This document shows, in pieces, positions 33,239 to 46,211 of a stretch of 64,000 bases of DNA. Numbering within the stretch: the stretch's first letter is position 1; each line of letters opens with the position of its first letter. This stretch comes from Streblospio benedicti. Lineage: Eukaryota > Annelida > Polychaeta > Spionida > Spionidae. The notes under the pieces are model-generated. The model was not told where the DNA came from, searched no databases, and worked only from the letters and a program-made list of their open reading frames with translations. Both the position numbers and the translations under genes were made by a program. Location of the stretch: assembly GCA_019095985.1 (NCBI GenBank), contig CM032669.1, positions 4,323,788 to 4,387,787 of the forward strand, read 5' to 3'.

Positions 33239-34469
33239 CTGTAAAACATGTGAAAAACGTTTCTTGATTTCAGTCTTGAAAAATATGGGGTTATGATAGT
33301 TTTCAATAAGTATAAAAGCAACATATATTTGGTATGCCGACGCTTGAGAAACACAGAAAAATAATGATAAAGAACTATTTTAAATTCTGATTCATATTCC
33401 AGCTAATCAAGCTATAACAAGTTTTGTGATTATTAATCAAATGTCAGAGCTATAAATTATTCAACTTTAAGATCAGATATTGGGGTTCAAACTTTCTAAA
33501 TCGTTTACATATGCATAATCTACATGTATCAAGTAACATATTACGATATATGCTGACCGCCAGTTCATGGTGTTCGCATATATTACAAATTAATCTAAGA
33601 TTTTCTTCGTGATTTGCAATGTCAACATAGAATACGTGCAGTGAATTTGTGACATAACAAATGATTAATAAGGCCCATTACTAGTACAGCCACTTGAAAC
33701 CAGTGAAGTTCGATGACATTTTGTATAATGATGTTGGGGTGCATTCTCATATCCTTTACTCATATCTGAAACGTATTTGAACGTCAATTCAGGGGTCGAA
33801 TTAGCTGCTGGCCTGTTGGCTCTGGCCAGTTAAAATGGTCTTGGGCCAGTTGACTGTGTCTTGAAGTGGCCCGTTTGGTCAGTTGAAAAAACATGAATTT
33901 CGGTGCCCAAAAAATCACAGGACTGTCAAGACTCATGGTTTTTAACCATAAAATCAGCATTTTAGCCAGTTCTATGATTAGTAACCGTTTTTGCTTAACC
34001 CAAGGTAATATTTGAAATACACTCTTATTTGCTTATTAAACCAAAAATCTTGAGAGACATTACTGACAAGCCGTGATTAGTCGCTGTTACTGCTCTAGTT
34101 TGGCGCATACAAGGATATGGTCAAATAAAATTTCTCACTCTATGACAAAGTTTATAATTTTTTTGCAACCAAGTATATTGCAAAACAAAACATCACATAT
34201 AAAAATGTTAAATAATGCTTCACATCTCTGTTAGAAACATACAGGCTCTGACGTGACTAGTATGGATGAGTAGGCAAATAGTGTGCCTTCAAAATTAAAC
34301 CCAAAATCATATTGCATGAACACCTTCCCAGTAAGCTACAGAGCTTTAAATGCAGGGTACTGGAAATATGCTGCTCTCCCCATGGACACCTGCCAGTATA
34401 CTCCATGTCACAAAATATGGCAATGCACAATCTGCAAGATTTATTTTCTACAACTTATGCATACCGGTT
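33239..34469. other. Probable Lgl intron, nothing firm
   Basis: A lone CAGGGGTCGAATTAGC near 33791 looks like a hAT left end, and GGCCAGTT/TGGCCCGTTTGGTCAGTT words follow, but I found no partner end. No exon is visible. Confidence 0.3.
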
Positions 34470-34960
34470 TGATTTGCTTTTGGGCACATTGCCAATTAAA
34501 GTGTGCTTTTCATAGGGCCATTTTTGGTCCAATTTCAACACACTCTGCATGGTACAATGCTTATATGCCTCATGAACATCAACTGTCTAATTTTAGCACT
34601 TAGCCAATTAAAGTTTACCTTCCAGAGAGCCATTTTATTTACTTTTGTTTTCCACTATAGCTCTAATACTGTTTGAAACATGACCATCAAATTGGCACAA
34701 TTGTTATGATAGATTAAAAGTACTCAGAGAGCACAGTCACCAGATTAATGTTGACTCATTGGCAATACATATTTACTTCAGCCATGTTTAGAAAGTACCT
34801 GCAAATTAAATGCCACGAACATAGATGTAGGATGAATCATATATCAAGTAAAACTTTGTTCTGCTTTAATACTTTGATTGCAAAGTAAACATTTTAATAC
34901 CCTTGAGTCAACGATCTTCTAGCGCCGTTGTCTTCTCTGAGCACTTTTGATCTAGTTCAT
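34470..34960 (+). repeat. Dispersed repeat, family also in the duplicated gene
   Basis: It contains GCCAATTAAAGTGTGCTTT, GGGCCATTTTTGGTCC and later TACTCAGAGAGCACAGTCACC. Related sequence occurs at 51700-52030, 54765-55130 and 61015-61130. The 3' part shares CACTTTTGATCTAGTT with the LINE tail at 581-650, so this may be the 3' region of one LINE family. Confidence 0.55.
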
Positions 34961-37107
34961 GTTCTGATTACAATTTAAATATCAGGAGTGAAGAAAAGAT
35001 TATCTAGAGATGGATTAATTAGCTACTGATGTAACATTCATTCTAGATGACTACATAAACAAAAATTACATTACAATCCCAAATTGTGTTTGCTGATAGG
35101 TCTTATAATGTATGAATGAAATGCTTGTAGTGAAAGGTATCAGTGTACAACACCAGACATTGACTTCAAACAAAGGATCTGAAATGAACTTCAAAGCTAA
35201 TTACCAATAACCTCACGTAATTGAACACATGCAGTTACAAGATCCACTGTTTAAAATTCAAGCATCAGCTTCTGTTTTGCCTCAGTGTGCTGATTTCGCT
35301 TACTGAATCTATGACTGTGTCACTGCTGTGCCTTGTTAAACAGTAAGATTATCATTTACGGGGAATGTTAATGTCAGACAAAATAAAGAGAACATAAGAT
35401 CATTATTATTATTTCTATATTGCTCATATCACTATTAATTCGTGTTAATAAATCATAAATAAGTTTCAAGATCTGTATTGACGATCACCAAAAATTTCAG
35501 AATTAAAACTGAACTCGATTACATTTCAATAGAACGATCTTTTCCTTTCAAACTTAAAATTCATACAACAAAACATTGATTTTCCGATGTAAGAATCAAT
35601 CTGTTGCAAGACTAGCCACCTGGGAGTGAAAAGCTGGGCATGTAAATGCTGGTCGGGTGATGATCCTCCCTAATGGGTGTTACACCAGCTACACCATGGA
35701 ATTGTAATGGATCTCATTACTTTCATTTAGAGGCAGATTTTGAGATGCGAAATTATTGAGCTATCAAAATTATAATACATATATGCTATAGTTTCCAGTG
35801 TTTAATTGTATTGATTGATGTGGTTAATGAGTTAACTTATTTTGTTTTTTACAAATGCAATGAGCTAAGGGAACATACATAATTAACTGGTGTGTGTGCA
35901 GCGGTCATGACATGTTGAAGCACATATGTTCTGAGAAACTTGAGTGGGGTGATCATTACTTTAATATATCAGTAAAGATTCATATTGAAAATTTTAAATG
36001 AAGCTATGTATGAGCCATGACGCGGACCCTGGTTACGTCGTCAAATTTGCCACTTTTTATGATTAATTATTTATTTCTTGAAAGCTGGGGCATCCCATCA
36101 AATTGCTTTATAGGTGGCATAAACCCAGATTCATTGCCGATACTTAATACTTTCATATGAATTTACTGGTGTTAGCCATTGAATTAAAATATTTGGTCTA
36201 CATCATTGAAAAGGTCATCCTTTTTCGAATATTTTGATGTAGTACACGTACACTTTTATTCAATATAACCTCTACAAGTTCACATTCAAAAACGCTTCTT
36301 TTCGTGTCAATATAATGCTTCAATCGAAAAACCTATCCATTCATGATGTCACAGAATTCGGAATCCTGACCAACAACAGTCTATATTGCTGGTACCACTT
36401 GCTGAAATGTCTAATGTCAGTATCATACGTCATTTTCATATTCGAATGGAGCAACAAACGTTCACAATGAGCACTATGAGTATCAGATGTCCTGAAGAGA
36501 CCTCTGACACATAACTATTCTCATTAAAAATTCTGACCAACCATACACAGGACTGTGATGAATATAAATGATGTCAAGAGATCAATCTCAGCTGAGTATC
36601 AGACGAGTGTGGAGGGTTCAACCAATCAGGTTGCTGGGTGTGGCAGGTTCAACCATCCAGGTTGCAGTATTTAAATAGATCACAAAGTGATAAATTATGT
36701 TAATCCACTCTCAGGCATAACATTTCAGATGTCAAATTTGCTTGACATCTGATACTCAGAGTGACAATGAGCGCATATCAATAAAACATATAGTATATTG
36801 ATGAATATCTTCTCGGAAGGCAGAGTTATGTGGAGTGTTGGCAAAAAAATATGTTGTTTAAATATCTACAGTTAGATATTTAATGACTATTCAATTGTTT
36901 GATCACAGATAAGGTGCACACCTACAATCATAAGAAAGGTGGGGGCCGTTTATGGTGTGTTTCATAGAAAACGAGTAAGATTTCTACTTCAACTATGTGG
37001 GAGCTGTCAAATGAATAGGCGAGTACTCGAAATAGTCATGATGCTCTATGTATCTTTATTTATAATGGTGAAAATAAGAAACTAGACTGTATTCCGCATG
37101 TGTATGA
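34961..37107. other. About 2.1 kb without recognisable genes
   Basis: AT-rich DNA. A short tandem pair GGTTCAACCAATCAGGTTGC / GGTTCAACCATCCAGGTTGC lies at about 36615-36666. Nothing else was recognised. Confidence 0.35.
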
Positions 37108-37708
37108 CAGGGTTCTTACCCAACCAGGCTCATCAAATTTCCCACTTTTTCCCAACTTTTTCCAAAATGGAGGGATTACTTTTCCAGACCATATTCTCAT
37201 GGTTTAGCCAGCAGATAACTTTATGTAAAACCTCATTAGGAATGATCGTACATACTTAATTTCAATTTTACTTTAATATCTTAAGCAACATATTGACATC
37301 AGTTTCTTCACAGTCCCCATTTTGGCAAGTGCATACATACAAGTGCCGACGCAACATGCATTTATCACAACGCAAATACAGCAGCTCAGACACGTTTTCC
37401 TGCGCTACCGGTGTGACCCACGTGAAATTATTTTAGTGGATTGCCGGTGGTGGCACTCTGAATGTAAACAAATATGGCCGCACCCATGCAAACGATAATG
37501 AGTAATTTCTTCCAACGAATATTTAAAAATTACAAAATCCATGTTAAACTTGACCAGAATCACAGATTTTTGGACTGTCATGCAAATTAACAAACTTTTC
37601 CCAACTTTTTAATTATTTCTGCAAAAACCATGACTTTTTCCCAAATAATATGACAATGATATATACATTCCCGCCTTTTCGCATTTTACCAAATGGGTAC
37701 GAACCCTG
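37108..37708. mobile_element. hAT-like element, 601 bp
   Basis: Inverted ends CAGGGTTCTTACCCA and CAGGGTTCGTACCCA (one mismatch). The flanks read GTATGA on the left and GTATGT on the right, so the target duplication is GTATG with an uncertain edge. TTTTTCCCAACTTTTT words occur near both ends in the same orientation. No coding capacity. Confidence 0.7.
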
Positions 37709-37889
37709 GTATGTATGTATGGATGTAAATGTGGAAAGGTTCTGATGAAAAACTCAATAGATATTAAAGATTATATTTCAAAGTTTATTGTCTTGTGTGT
37801 ACTGGCTTGTTGGGAAATACCCTTCTCGTGATGTCACATTCTTGGGTGAAGACAATAAAATAATAACATGACGCACATGGCCCCGAATT

Positions 37890-37960
37890 TTATTTATAAC
37901 TAGCTGTTTACCCGGCGTTGCTCGGGTTGAAACAGATGAGATCCGGAACACAATAAATGC
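37890..37960 (+). repeat. Dispersed motif with CCCGGCGTTGCTCGGG
   Basis: The block from about 37912 (TACCCGGCGTTGCTCGGGTT, then GAAACAGATGA) recurs in diverged form at about 39139-39190 in the same orientation, on either side of the inverted-arm structure at 38070-38990. Confidence 0.55.
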
Positions 37961-38069
37961 TACTCCCTCCCCATCCTTCCTCCTGTCCCACATCCTTCGA
38001 ACCAGTTCTCGTCAGTACACAGGTCTGTGACAGATTAAATACACCTACATCACCGTCCTCCCATTAGAC

Positions 38070-38990
38070 AATACAAATAATGAGAATATGTGAAGGACAC
38101 GTAGTTTCCATTACTATTTTGTAAAACTTTCAGGGTTGGGGGTTTTGAGTATGAGGAATCCAATAGAGATTAGTGACAGATTAAAAAATGACCCTAAATG
38201 GGTCAAAATGGCCAGACTTGGGATGCAGTCTTGCAGAAAGATCGTGCAAGTTTGGGCATGAGTTTGGTAGATCCAAATGACCGAAAGGCTTGGTGGGGAC
38301 GGTTGAGATCCAGACTGGACAGCTAGGCCACACCGTCTGAATGAGGAATAATTAGGGCCTGTTTAAAATAAATTTAGGATTTGATTGATTGATTGGAATC
38401 CCATTTTGCATATTTCAAAGACAAGTATGCTCATGCACACGCAGAATATGTACATCATATTGCAATGGATGCTACTTTTATAGTACCTAGTATTACACAT
38501 TCACAATTGGATCAACAATATCTAATAAATTTAAAAGAATAGAGAAATATGTAACATAAACAAAGCACAAATGCCTTTAATCTGTTTATCAAAATACATT
38601 TTCGTATGTGAATTGCTGATTTGTTAAATCTTTTTTGAACCAAATTTCAATAATTTAGCGTATTGATCTATGTAATATATGAACATAAATATCTAATTCG
38701 ACCAACAATTACTTCAATTATGTTTGAAATGCTATTAAGCTCTCATTTGGATGGTTTTAGGATGCATAAGGTTATTTTATAAAGCACAGAAGGGTTATTT
38801 TGCACTATCGCGTCAGTTTTTGGCCATCTTGGATTTCGGCGGCCATTTTGACCCATTTAGGGTCATTTTTGAATCTGTCACTAATCTTCATTGGTTTTCT
38901 CATACTCAAAACCCCTATCCCTGAAAGTTTTACAAAATAGTAATGAAAACTACGTGTCCTTCCTTAATATTCAAAATATCTCATAATTTC
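38070..38990. mobile_element. Inverted-arm structure with LINE piece inside
   Basis: Arms of about 125-145 bp (38070-38213 and 38838-38990) are inverted copies, sharing GGACACGTAGTTT, CTTTCAGGG and TGACCCTAAATGGGTC. The loop holds a LINE 3' end and 440 bp of AT-rich DNA. It could be a long-TIR DNA element or two repeat copies in opposite orientation. I found no clear target duplication. Confidence 0.6.
38215..38398 (+). mobile_element. LINE 3' end with GATT tail
   Basis: One frame reads QKDRASLGMSLVDPNDRKAW then WGRLRSRLDS and a stop. This looks like the C-terminal 'DRxxWR' region that ends many LINE ORF2 proteins. A short untranslated region with AAATAAATTTAGG and three GATT repeats follows. 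It is a short 5'-truncated copy. Confidence 0.6.
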
Positions 38991-39668
38991 TACTGTCTAC
39001 ATCGTCATATGTCACAGCCATACACACACTACATGTATGTGGCAATGTTGGATCCCTCTAATATCCCTCCCTCCAGCTCCTCCTACCCCTGATAAACACG
39101 TGCTAACCATTAAATGTGCACCTCAATCACCCCCTTTCTGCTGCTGCTCGGGTTGAAATTGATGATATTTGGAACATATTAAATGCTCCTCCCTGCCTCA
39201 CCACCAGCCATGTCCGTCCCCACCCCCACCCCCCGCCACATGGACACACACACCCTTTCTGCCAACACCCCTCCTCAAAAAGGTCGGGAGCAGATAAATG
39301 CACCTCCATCCCCATCACCACCCTCCCCAGCTCACTCGTTGTTTGACTGTACGTGTGACGTGCAACGTACGTTTGACATCTACAAACATTTAATGTATTA
39401 CGTACCTTTAACAAACATGGCCCTGTAAGCAACCTTTCTATAGAAATTCTTTTTTCTTGTTTTTATCATTAAAACCAATCTATTTGTTTTGAAATGTGAC
39501 ATTATAACGACCACCAAGTTGTCCTGATTGTACATACATAATTTGGAGTGTGTACGTCTTGTGGTTAAAAAGCCTTTTGTGACACAAAAATCGTCTCTTC
39601 CTTTATATATATAGATGCTGTTTTGTTCACAAAATACATTATCTAATAATATAAATGACATTTGTGTA
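38991..39668. other. Spacer with a C-rich patch, no gene recognised
   Basis: The 39150-39345 part is rich in CCACCCCC on the plus strand, which leaves long frames open on both strands, but their residues are low-complexity (Pro/His/Ser) and unlike a protein family. I take it as simple-sequence-rich repeat DNA. Confidence 0.4.
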
Positions 39669-39768
39669 GGTCAGAAATATTCAATTGTCTATACTGATAC
39701 TAAAAAATACAGATAAATATTTTATTTTAAGAAAAAGACAAATCTGGGTTTATACTACCTTTAAAGTC
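39669..39768 (+). repeat. Dispersed repeat shared with 58789-58885
   Basis: TAGGTCAGAAAT, CTGATACTAAAA, ATACAGA and AAATATTTTATTTTAAG follow in the same order at 58789-58885 just before the last exon of the recombinase-like gene. It probably represents the end of a transposon whose other end I could not place. Confidence 0.55.
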
Positions 39769-40892
39769 ACATGTCTCATACCATATTTTACAAAGACCAG
39801 CAATAACGCTTGGTAATACCATGTCTAATCTATTAAAACATTTTCAAGAATTATAACCATTTATCAAGAACACTACCTGTCATGTCTAGTATAATGTTCC
39901 AAAGAAATTAATGTTAACAAACTAAGCAATAATTAATTCATACAAAAAATACCACATATATATTAACACTTTAATAAAATCTTTTTCTTTTGGTTCCTCT
40001 GTATGTCTATTCTTAATTGTTACAGTAGATAATGGGCATTATGTAAAGTAACAATAGAGCCCAGCAAAATATACCTGCAAAGAAAACAAACATCACCTTT
40101 CTTCCCATCCAGGGAAGCTTTTACAACATTTTACTGATTTTCTATCAGTACACATGTCACTTAATAAACAATTTGTGTGTTGCTGGAAAGAAGACAAGAG
40201 CCATGTGCATGTACATTAGAACTTTGAATAAAATTGTAGTTGTTAACATGCAAAAGACTCTTTTCTATCAATACTAATACTATGTGATCATGCTATTTCA
40301 AATTTATCATACTTCATCTGTTTGAGTCCAGGTTCACGTCATCCCTCCAAACAGACTGTATAGTCTGCCTTAACAGACTGCATAGTCTACGATTGTTTTG
40401 CAAATATTCATGCAATGCTACACAAACATTTGTATAATGGTATATTCTAGTAATTAAAAGCTTGTATCATCCATGGTAACTTCACAGGTAGGTCAATCTG
40501 TGTTCAGTTAATGAAGGCGGATCATATAAATAAGATACCATGTCTTGATATTACAGGATTCTATTTCCATTTGTTTACAAATTATTAATCTGGATGTTCA
40601 AGATGTGTTTTGATTAGCATGATACTTGATCATGTAATATTCTTTGGTCATTGGTCTTTAAATCTCAACTTCCAAGGTATCATTAAGCTTCCATTACAAG
40701 CTCACATTCCCAATGCGGCAGAATTTGATTAACTAGTAGCATCAAATAACAATATGCATTGAATTTCTCTAACATCTACGGACTCTGAAGGCACTGTGCA
40801 TTGATGAAATAAAACCCACGATCACGAGATGTTGTCAGCACCTGCTGATCTCTTAATCCTTAATCCTTAAGTTGTTATGTTGTTCTGTATTA
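39769..40892. other. AT-rich stretch, nothing recognised
   Basis: No exon, RNA gene or repeat end supported. ACAGACTGTATAGTCTGCCT / ACAGACTGCATAGTCT is a small local duplication near 40352-40390. Confidence 0.4.
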
Positions 40893-40921
40893 TATAGGCC
40901 GGCAGTGCCTGCCGGCCTATA
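40893..40921. repeat. Perfect 13-bp hairpin
   Basis: TATAGGCCGGCAG pairs with its exact complement across the loop TGC. It lies at a GC-rich island in AT-rich DNA and may be the tip of a transposon end. Confidence 0.8.
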
Positions 40922-40973
40922 ATGTAGAGTTCCATCCCGCCAAGTGCCGGACATATTTTCAGAAGATCATAAT

Positions 40974-41043
40974 TATTTCATGGTGCCAAGCCAACTTCCA
41001 CCACAGTAACTATAAGAGAATGTGGCTCACGGACTAGTCCCCT
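40974..41043 (+). repeat. Highly conserved dispersed motif
   Basis: From CCACAGTAACTATAAGAGAA through TGTGGCTCACGGACTAGTCC to CCTTT this block is identical to 13382-13423, and the 25 bases before it differ at only a few places. Sequences beyond both edges differ. No terminal repeats or coding sense were found. Confidence 0.75.
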
Positions 41044-41388
41044 TTTGTGCGTCATTGAATGTTTACAAAATCATCGACAGCCATAAGAGAAGGCTCGTAC
41101 GTCTTCTTAACACAGTCTATTGCTTAACGTATATCGTTTGCCTTGTATTGAATTGACTAGATTACCAATACATCTACAATTTACGGGTATAATATAACAT
41201 AGTAAGGTACCTGTTAGATAGATGTTAATCTGAGTAATTGTCATTTCCTTATCAGTTTTTTTGTTTGATCTTGCGATCAACCAGTTTCATAAAGTGACAC
41301 ACAGATGATATATACATATGTAGCTATGTAAGTATTCTTCAAAAAATGTTTGATTTGATAAAAGATGCATGTTTGCATTTAAAACATC

Positions 41389-42671
41389 CAGTGATTGCTC
41401 TCGACCGCGATTTTGCGACTTTTTCCCCATAAAAATGCTGCTTGTCGCATTTCTAGACTATGGCCGCGACGTCTGTGTCGCAGTTTATTTGGCTTATTAT
41501 CAGACATCAAAATAAAAAGAAATAATATATTCGTCGTAGTTCACGTGCAAGGCCATGTTTGTTTACATACGAAATCCCAATCGTAGCGCCACCACCGGCA
41601 CAAATCGCTGTAAAACGTATTCGATTTAGGCTACAATGCAAGTAGCCTCTATATGGATAGCGCCTTTATGAATCTGATATAACACTGCGCACTTGTTCGA
41701 GGCTGCGGCCTGATTTCGACCAATGAAAGCAGTCGTTTATGCTGGTATAAGGAACTGTCATGGCGATAACTAGAGTCACATTTTTGTTCAGAAATCTCAA
41801 TATTATTCGTCTCCCGTGCCTCATCTAATTTTATCTTGTATTCCGTATAACAAGAGAAGCGATAACCAAACTGCTGATCAAATGTGAACTTCGGAGAACT
41901 AATATGTCTTACGAAACGATTCACATTTCCAATTGGACTTAGCAAAGATTTAAGATGAGTGGCTGACATTAAGTATTGTGATGTGTGAAGGCGTTTATGG
42001 AGCAAAATATTGCGAGTAAATGTGTATTATGATAAGAATACGATGATTTAGGCTGTGTTTGGTTTGTAGCCGAAACCAAATGCTGCTACGATTATTATAA
42101 GCTGTGATACTACGCACATTAAAATCTGATTGCTCCCAATGTTAGTTTAGATTAAAAAAAACATAAAGGTCAACTAAAATGACCACCTAATGGTGAAAAT
42201 CTGAAACTACATGCGATTTTATGTGCGTACGCAAATTGGCATGTTGAAATTTCTATTATTTTAGGCTCTGAAATAATTTCCCGATCTTAGCACGGATAGT
42301 ATCTTGAACAATATATGAGTGACACGGTAGTTACCTATATTTTTGTCTATAGCAGGGGGACCATGCTCCAAGCACGTCAGGGTGGGCCCCAGAGTGACTG
42401 CATGCATTATGTGGACACTCCCACCCCCACCCCCATCAAAGAAATTTTGTTTCCTACTGCCCAGATATAAAATATGACAAATTGAGATGGTAAAATGAAA
42501 ACATAATATACATATTACATGCTTCCAATTGTTTTTTTTAAATATATGCAATTATGTCTCAATTTCTTAAAAGATAGCCACATTATGTCTCGCTTTTTTC
42601 GCATATGTCTCATTTTTATAAATTGGGTGAGACACGTGTCTCGGTTTGACAATTTTGCAGAGCAATCACTG
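41389..42671. mobile_element. hAT-like element, 1.28 kb
   Basis: Inverted ends CAGTGATTGCTCT are perfect over 13 bp and AACATC is duplicated on both sides (41383-41388, 42672-42677). Subterminal CGCGATTTTGCGAC-like and GAGACACGTGTCTC words recur near the ends. Frames inside (minus 41649-42005 and 42261-42551) show no transposase motif, so the copy is non-autonomous. Confidence 0.8.
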
Positions 42672-42677
42672 AACATC

Positions 42678-43800
42678 CTATGATGGATTTAGAATAATTG
42701 ATTATAAATCTACTGAAACAAAAAAAGTTTATGTGGAAATATTATTTTTATTTTGAATATTGAATCACTATGCGCTCACCCTGTCAGGTTTTTAAAAGTT
42801 AACATATTTATGACAATGTCAACATACTTATTAATAATTCATGATTGTTACATTTCATGTTCTTTGAATGGTCAAAACCAAAAGTGACAAACCAGCATTA
42901 TTCAGTAGTTTGTTACTTTGGTACAAGTATGGAGCGTTGATTGGCTGAACATCAGTTTGACCTTTCCTATCTATTGATATGCAAGACAAAGTGTACAACT
43001 TTGTCATTATGACTTGTGCAAGATGTCTACTGGAATGAGAGAAGTAATGCTCAGCAACCTGCTGGCCCGTGCTATGACTTCTCATTATTATATAATATAT
43101 CAGGAATTTATTCCTGTATATATGTAATATTGAAAACAGTATTGTTTTGTAATTTAACCTTAAGCCTGCCAGACACGAATAACGTATGATGATCCTGTAT
43201 GCCAGGGGTCGGAAAATTATTTCGAGCAATAAAAATATCTTTGATCTTTGCTGTTTTTACTGTAGCTCGGGTTGTATAAAGATTATTGCGGCGTCTAAGA
43301 TATTCATTGATTTGGTTATCCGCGTCAACCTTCACATCCCAATTAGCATGATAAATGCAACATCAAACGTCTGCAGGGGAACAACTGTATAACCTATACT
43401 AGAGCCATCATCAGCCACTGTATGTGATTTGTAGAAGCTGCTCCCCAGGATTCCAGCATCCAGTAGCAGCTTGTGCTGAGATCACAGCTGGTATATATGA
43501 CGAATTATCACCACCACACACTATCACATAGCAAGGCATCATCAATAGACAGATGTGTAGTACGTGATACTACAACTTCATGCTCAATCCCATTGGAAAA
43601 TTTCAAATATTTTTCTTTGACGTATATTATGAGTTAAAATGATGTGGTGAAAACTTTTCTTTCTGGTCATTTAAAACTATTGTTATTACTGAATGTCAAC
43701 TGGTCAAAAGTTCAGAGGAACTTAATATTTCATCCACGTTGTTTTAAGAACGTAACATTTTCATGGGTTTCGTACTTAAGACCCTAATATTGCCTATGTA
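42678..43800. other. AT-rich stretch, nothing recognised
   Basis: A minus frame at 42855-43229 reads through 124 codons, but without domain, splice context or family resemblance. I do not call it. Confidence 0.35.
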
Positions 43801-45470
43801 AACAAGTAATCGTCGGAAAGCCAAAAATCTCCCCCTCCTACATCAGCCCCTTTTAGGTCTGCAATTTTAAAATTGGTAACTCAAATGCATACCTACAAAG
43901 ACTAGTAGTCGTCGGGAACGCTGTAAATCTCCCCTTCCCCGATCAGGCCATTTCCCCGAACAGGCCATTTTTGAAAAGTAGGCCAAAGTACTCAAATATC
44001 AAATCATGTGAGGAGAGTGACATAGTCATACAAAATGTCAAGTTTTGGTGAGGATAGGTAATAAAGTCTTCCCAGGAGACAGATAAACACAAATTCGTAA
44101 TAATTTGTTTTAAAAAAAACACATCGTAATTTCATCAAAAGTAGGCCAAAGTACACCAAAATCTAATCAGCTCTGGAGAGTGGTACAACGAAGCTAGATA
44201 TAAAGTTTGGTGACCATAGGTCAAATACTTCTCCTATAGAGTGGTAACAAGGTTTATTATGTAACTTCTCGTAAGTTCAAAAAAGTAGGCCAAAGTACAC
44301 CAATATCAAATCACGTGAGGAGAGTGATATGGACATACCAAATGTCAAGTTTGGTGATGATAAGTCATAAACTGTTCCCAGGAGACAGATAAACACAATT
44401 ACGTAATAATTTGTTTTTAAAAAACACAACTTCATCAAAAGTAGGCCAAAGTACACAAAATCTGATCAGCTCTGGAGAGTGGTACAACGGAGCTAAATAT
44501 GAAGTTTGGTGACCATAGGTCAAATACTTCTCCCTGTAGAGTGGTAACAAGGTTTATTACGTAATGCTCGTAAGTTCAAAAAAGTAGGCCAAAAGTACAC
44601 CAATATCAAATCACGTGAGGGAGTGATATAGACATACCAAATGTCAAGTTTGGTGATGATAAGTCATAAACTGTTCCCAGGAGACAGATAAACACAATTA
44701 CGTAATAATTTGTTTTTAAAAACACATCGTAACTTCATCAAAAGTAGGCCAAAGTACACCAATATCAAATCAAGTGAGGAGAGTGATATAGACATACCAA
44801 ATGTCAAGTTTGGTGATGATAAGTCATAAACTGTTCCCAGAAGACAGATCAACACAATTACGTAACAATATTTTTTTTAAAACACATCGTAACTTCATCA
44901 AAAGTAGGCCAAAGTACACCAAAATCTAATCAGGTCTGGAGAGTAGTACATCAAAGCTACATATGAAGTACAAACAAAAATTTTTGAGACATACGATTGT
45001 CCTCAAACTAAACATATTTAATTTTCAAAGCAATAGCTCTCATGGTGTTCAAGTTATAAGCTTTTAAGGATGTGGACGCGGACGGACAGACGGACAGCAC
45101 TAAAGCTAGAAATCTCCCCTCGGACTTTGTCCGGGGAGATTTAAATATTGTAGAAAGGCAATACCGGCTAATAAGAACAAAAATAAAAAACATAATAACT
45201 TCATTCAAAAGTGGGCCAAAGTACACCAAAATCATCAGCTCTGGCGATACAATGAAGTTTAATATGATGTTGGGTGATAAAAGGTCAGCTGTGGAGACTA
45301 ATATAGTGCACAAAATAGTAAAATTTAATGACCATAGGCGAAATACTTTTCCCAGCGCAGTGGTAACAATTGTTTTATTGAATATTCCAATAAATTTTTC
45401 AAAAGTAGGTCAAAGTGCTCAAACATCAAATCACGTGAGAGTGATGTAGGCATCCAGTCAGGAGACAGAT
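43801..45470 (+). mobile_element. P-family elements, two 5' modules in tandem
   Basis: A variant 5' module at about 43803-43900 is followed at once by the standard module at 43903-43975. Alternating core units follow and the 3' tail ends at about 45110-45143 with the perfect hairpin AAATCTCCCC/GGGGAGATTT. A further degraded block of third-subtype core units runs to 45470. Confidence 0.75.
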
Positions 45471-46080
45471 CCTGGATTTGTAAACTAAGGTGACAACCCT
45501 CTTATAAGGCCAAATATCAACCGCAGAATGCTTGGCCTTATAATTAAGGGGCATTTTACTGTACCACATTTCAAGTTATTAAACAGCTCTTGAAATTCAA
45601 CAAGTCTGTGTCTATCATTTGAATGTAAAAGTCTAGAATTCAATCTATTCAAAATGTCAATTATCAGCATGCCAAATTTATGCTAGCATTCTTACTCAAC
45701 TATTCTGTCTCTTCTTTCTGGAAATAAGGTACGACTTTCTAGACATGTGCACATTACTAAAACGCAAAGTGTCATTATGATACTGTCATTAAAATCATGC
45801 AAATAAACTAGCAATATTATACCGAAATCAGGCTAAAACTGCGATGGATTAAGCTTATCAGTAATGTCCAGGATCTAGCAAAACACTTGATCATCAAAAG
45901 CAATCATAAAAAAGAGTTCTTTATTGTCTTTTTTGTCAAATCCTTAAAAAAACGTTTTATTACACTGTTTATTTACAGTTTCAATTCACAGTTTGTCATG
46001 CTCCAGCGACTTTACATCTACACCAGGTCATGGGCATCCTTGTTACACTATATCTTTCTCAACTCCTTATTTAAAGTGTA
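45471..46080. other. Non-coding stretch, nothing recognised
   Basis: AT-rich spacer between a P array and a SINE. Nothing supported. Confidence 0.35.
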
Positions 46081-46087
46081 TGTACCC

Positions 46088-46211
46088 TGGAGCAGTGTGC
46101 AACCTATTAGAGGTAAGTTTGCTCAACATCCACCATCAGACCCGACCGGGAATCGAACCCACGACTTTTTGGTCATGAGTCCAACTCCCTATCCATTCAG
46201 CCACGCAAGCA
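46088..46211 (-). mobile_element. tRNA-derived SINE, second copy
   Basis: On the minus strand it runs GCTTGCGTGGCTGAATGG, then GGGTTCGATTCCCGGTCGG (B box close to consensus), then a body matching 6121-6190. It is truncated in the body and lacks the ATTTAC tail seen in the first copy. Confidence 0.75.

Noticed and set aside
39116-39432. Long frames on both strands in the C-rich patch
   Set aside because: Simple-sequence composition (CCACCCCC-type) explains them; residues are low complexity.
42855-43229. Minus-strand 124-codon frame
   Set aside because: No domain, no start or splice support, and partially covered by other frames. Length alone is not enough in 64 kb.
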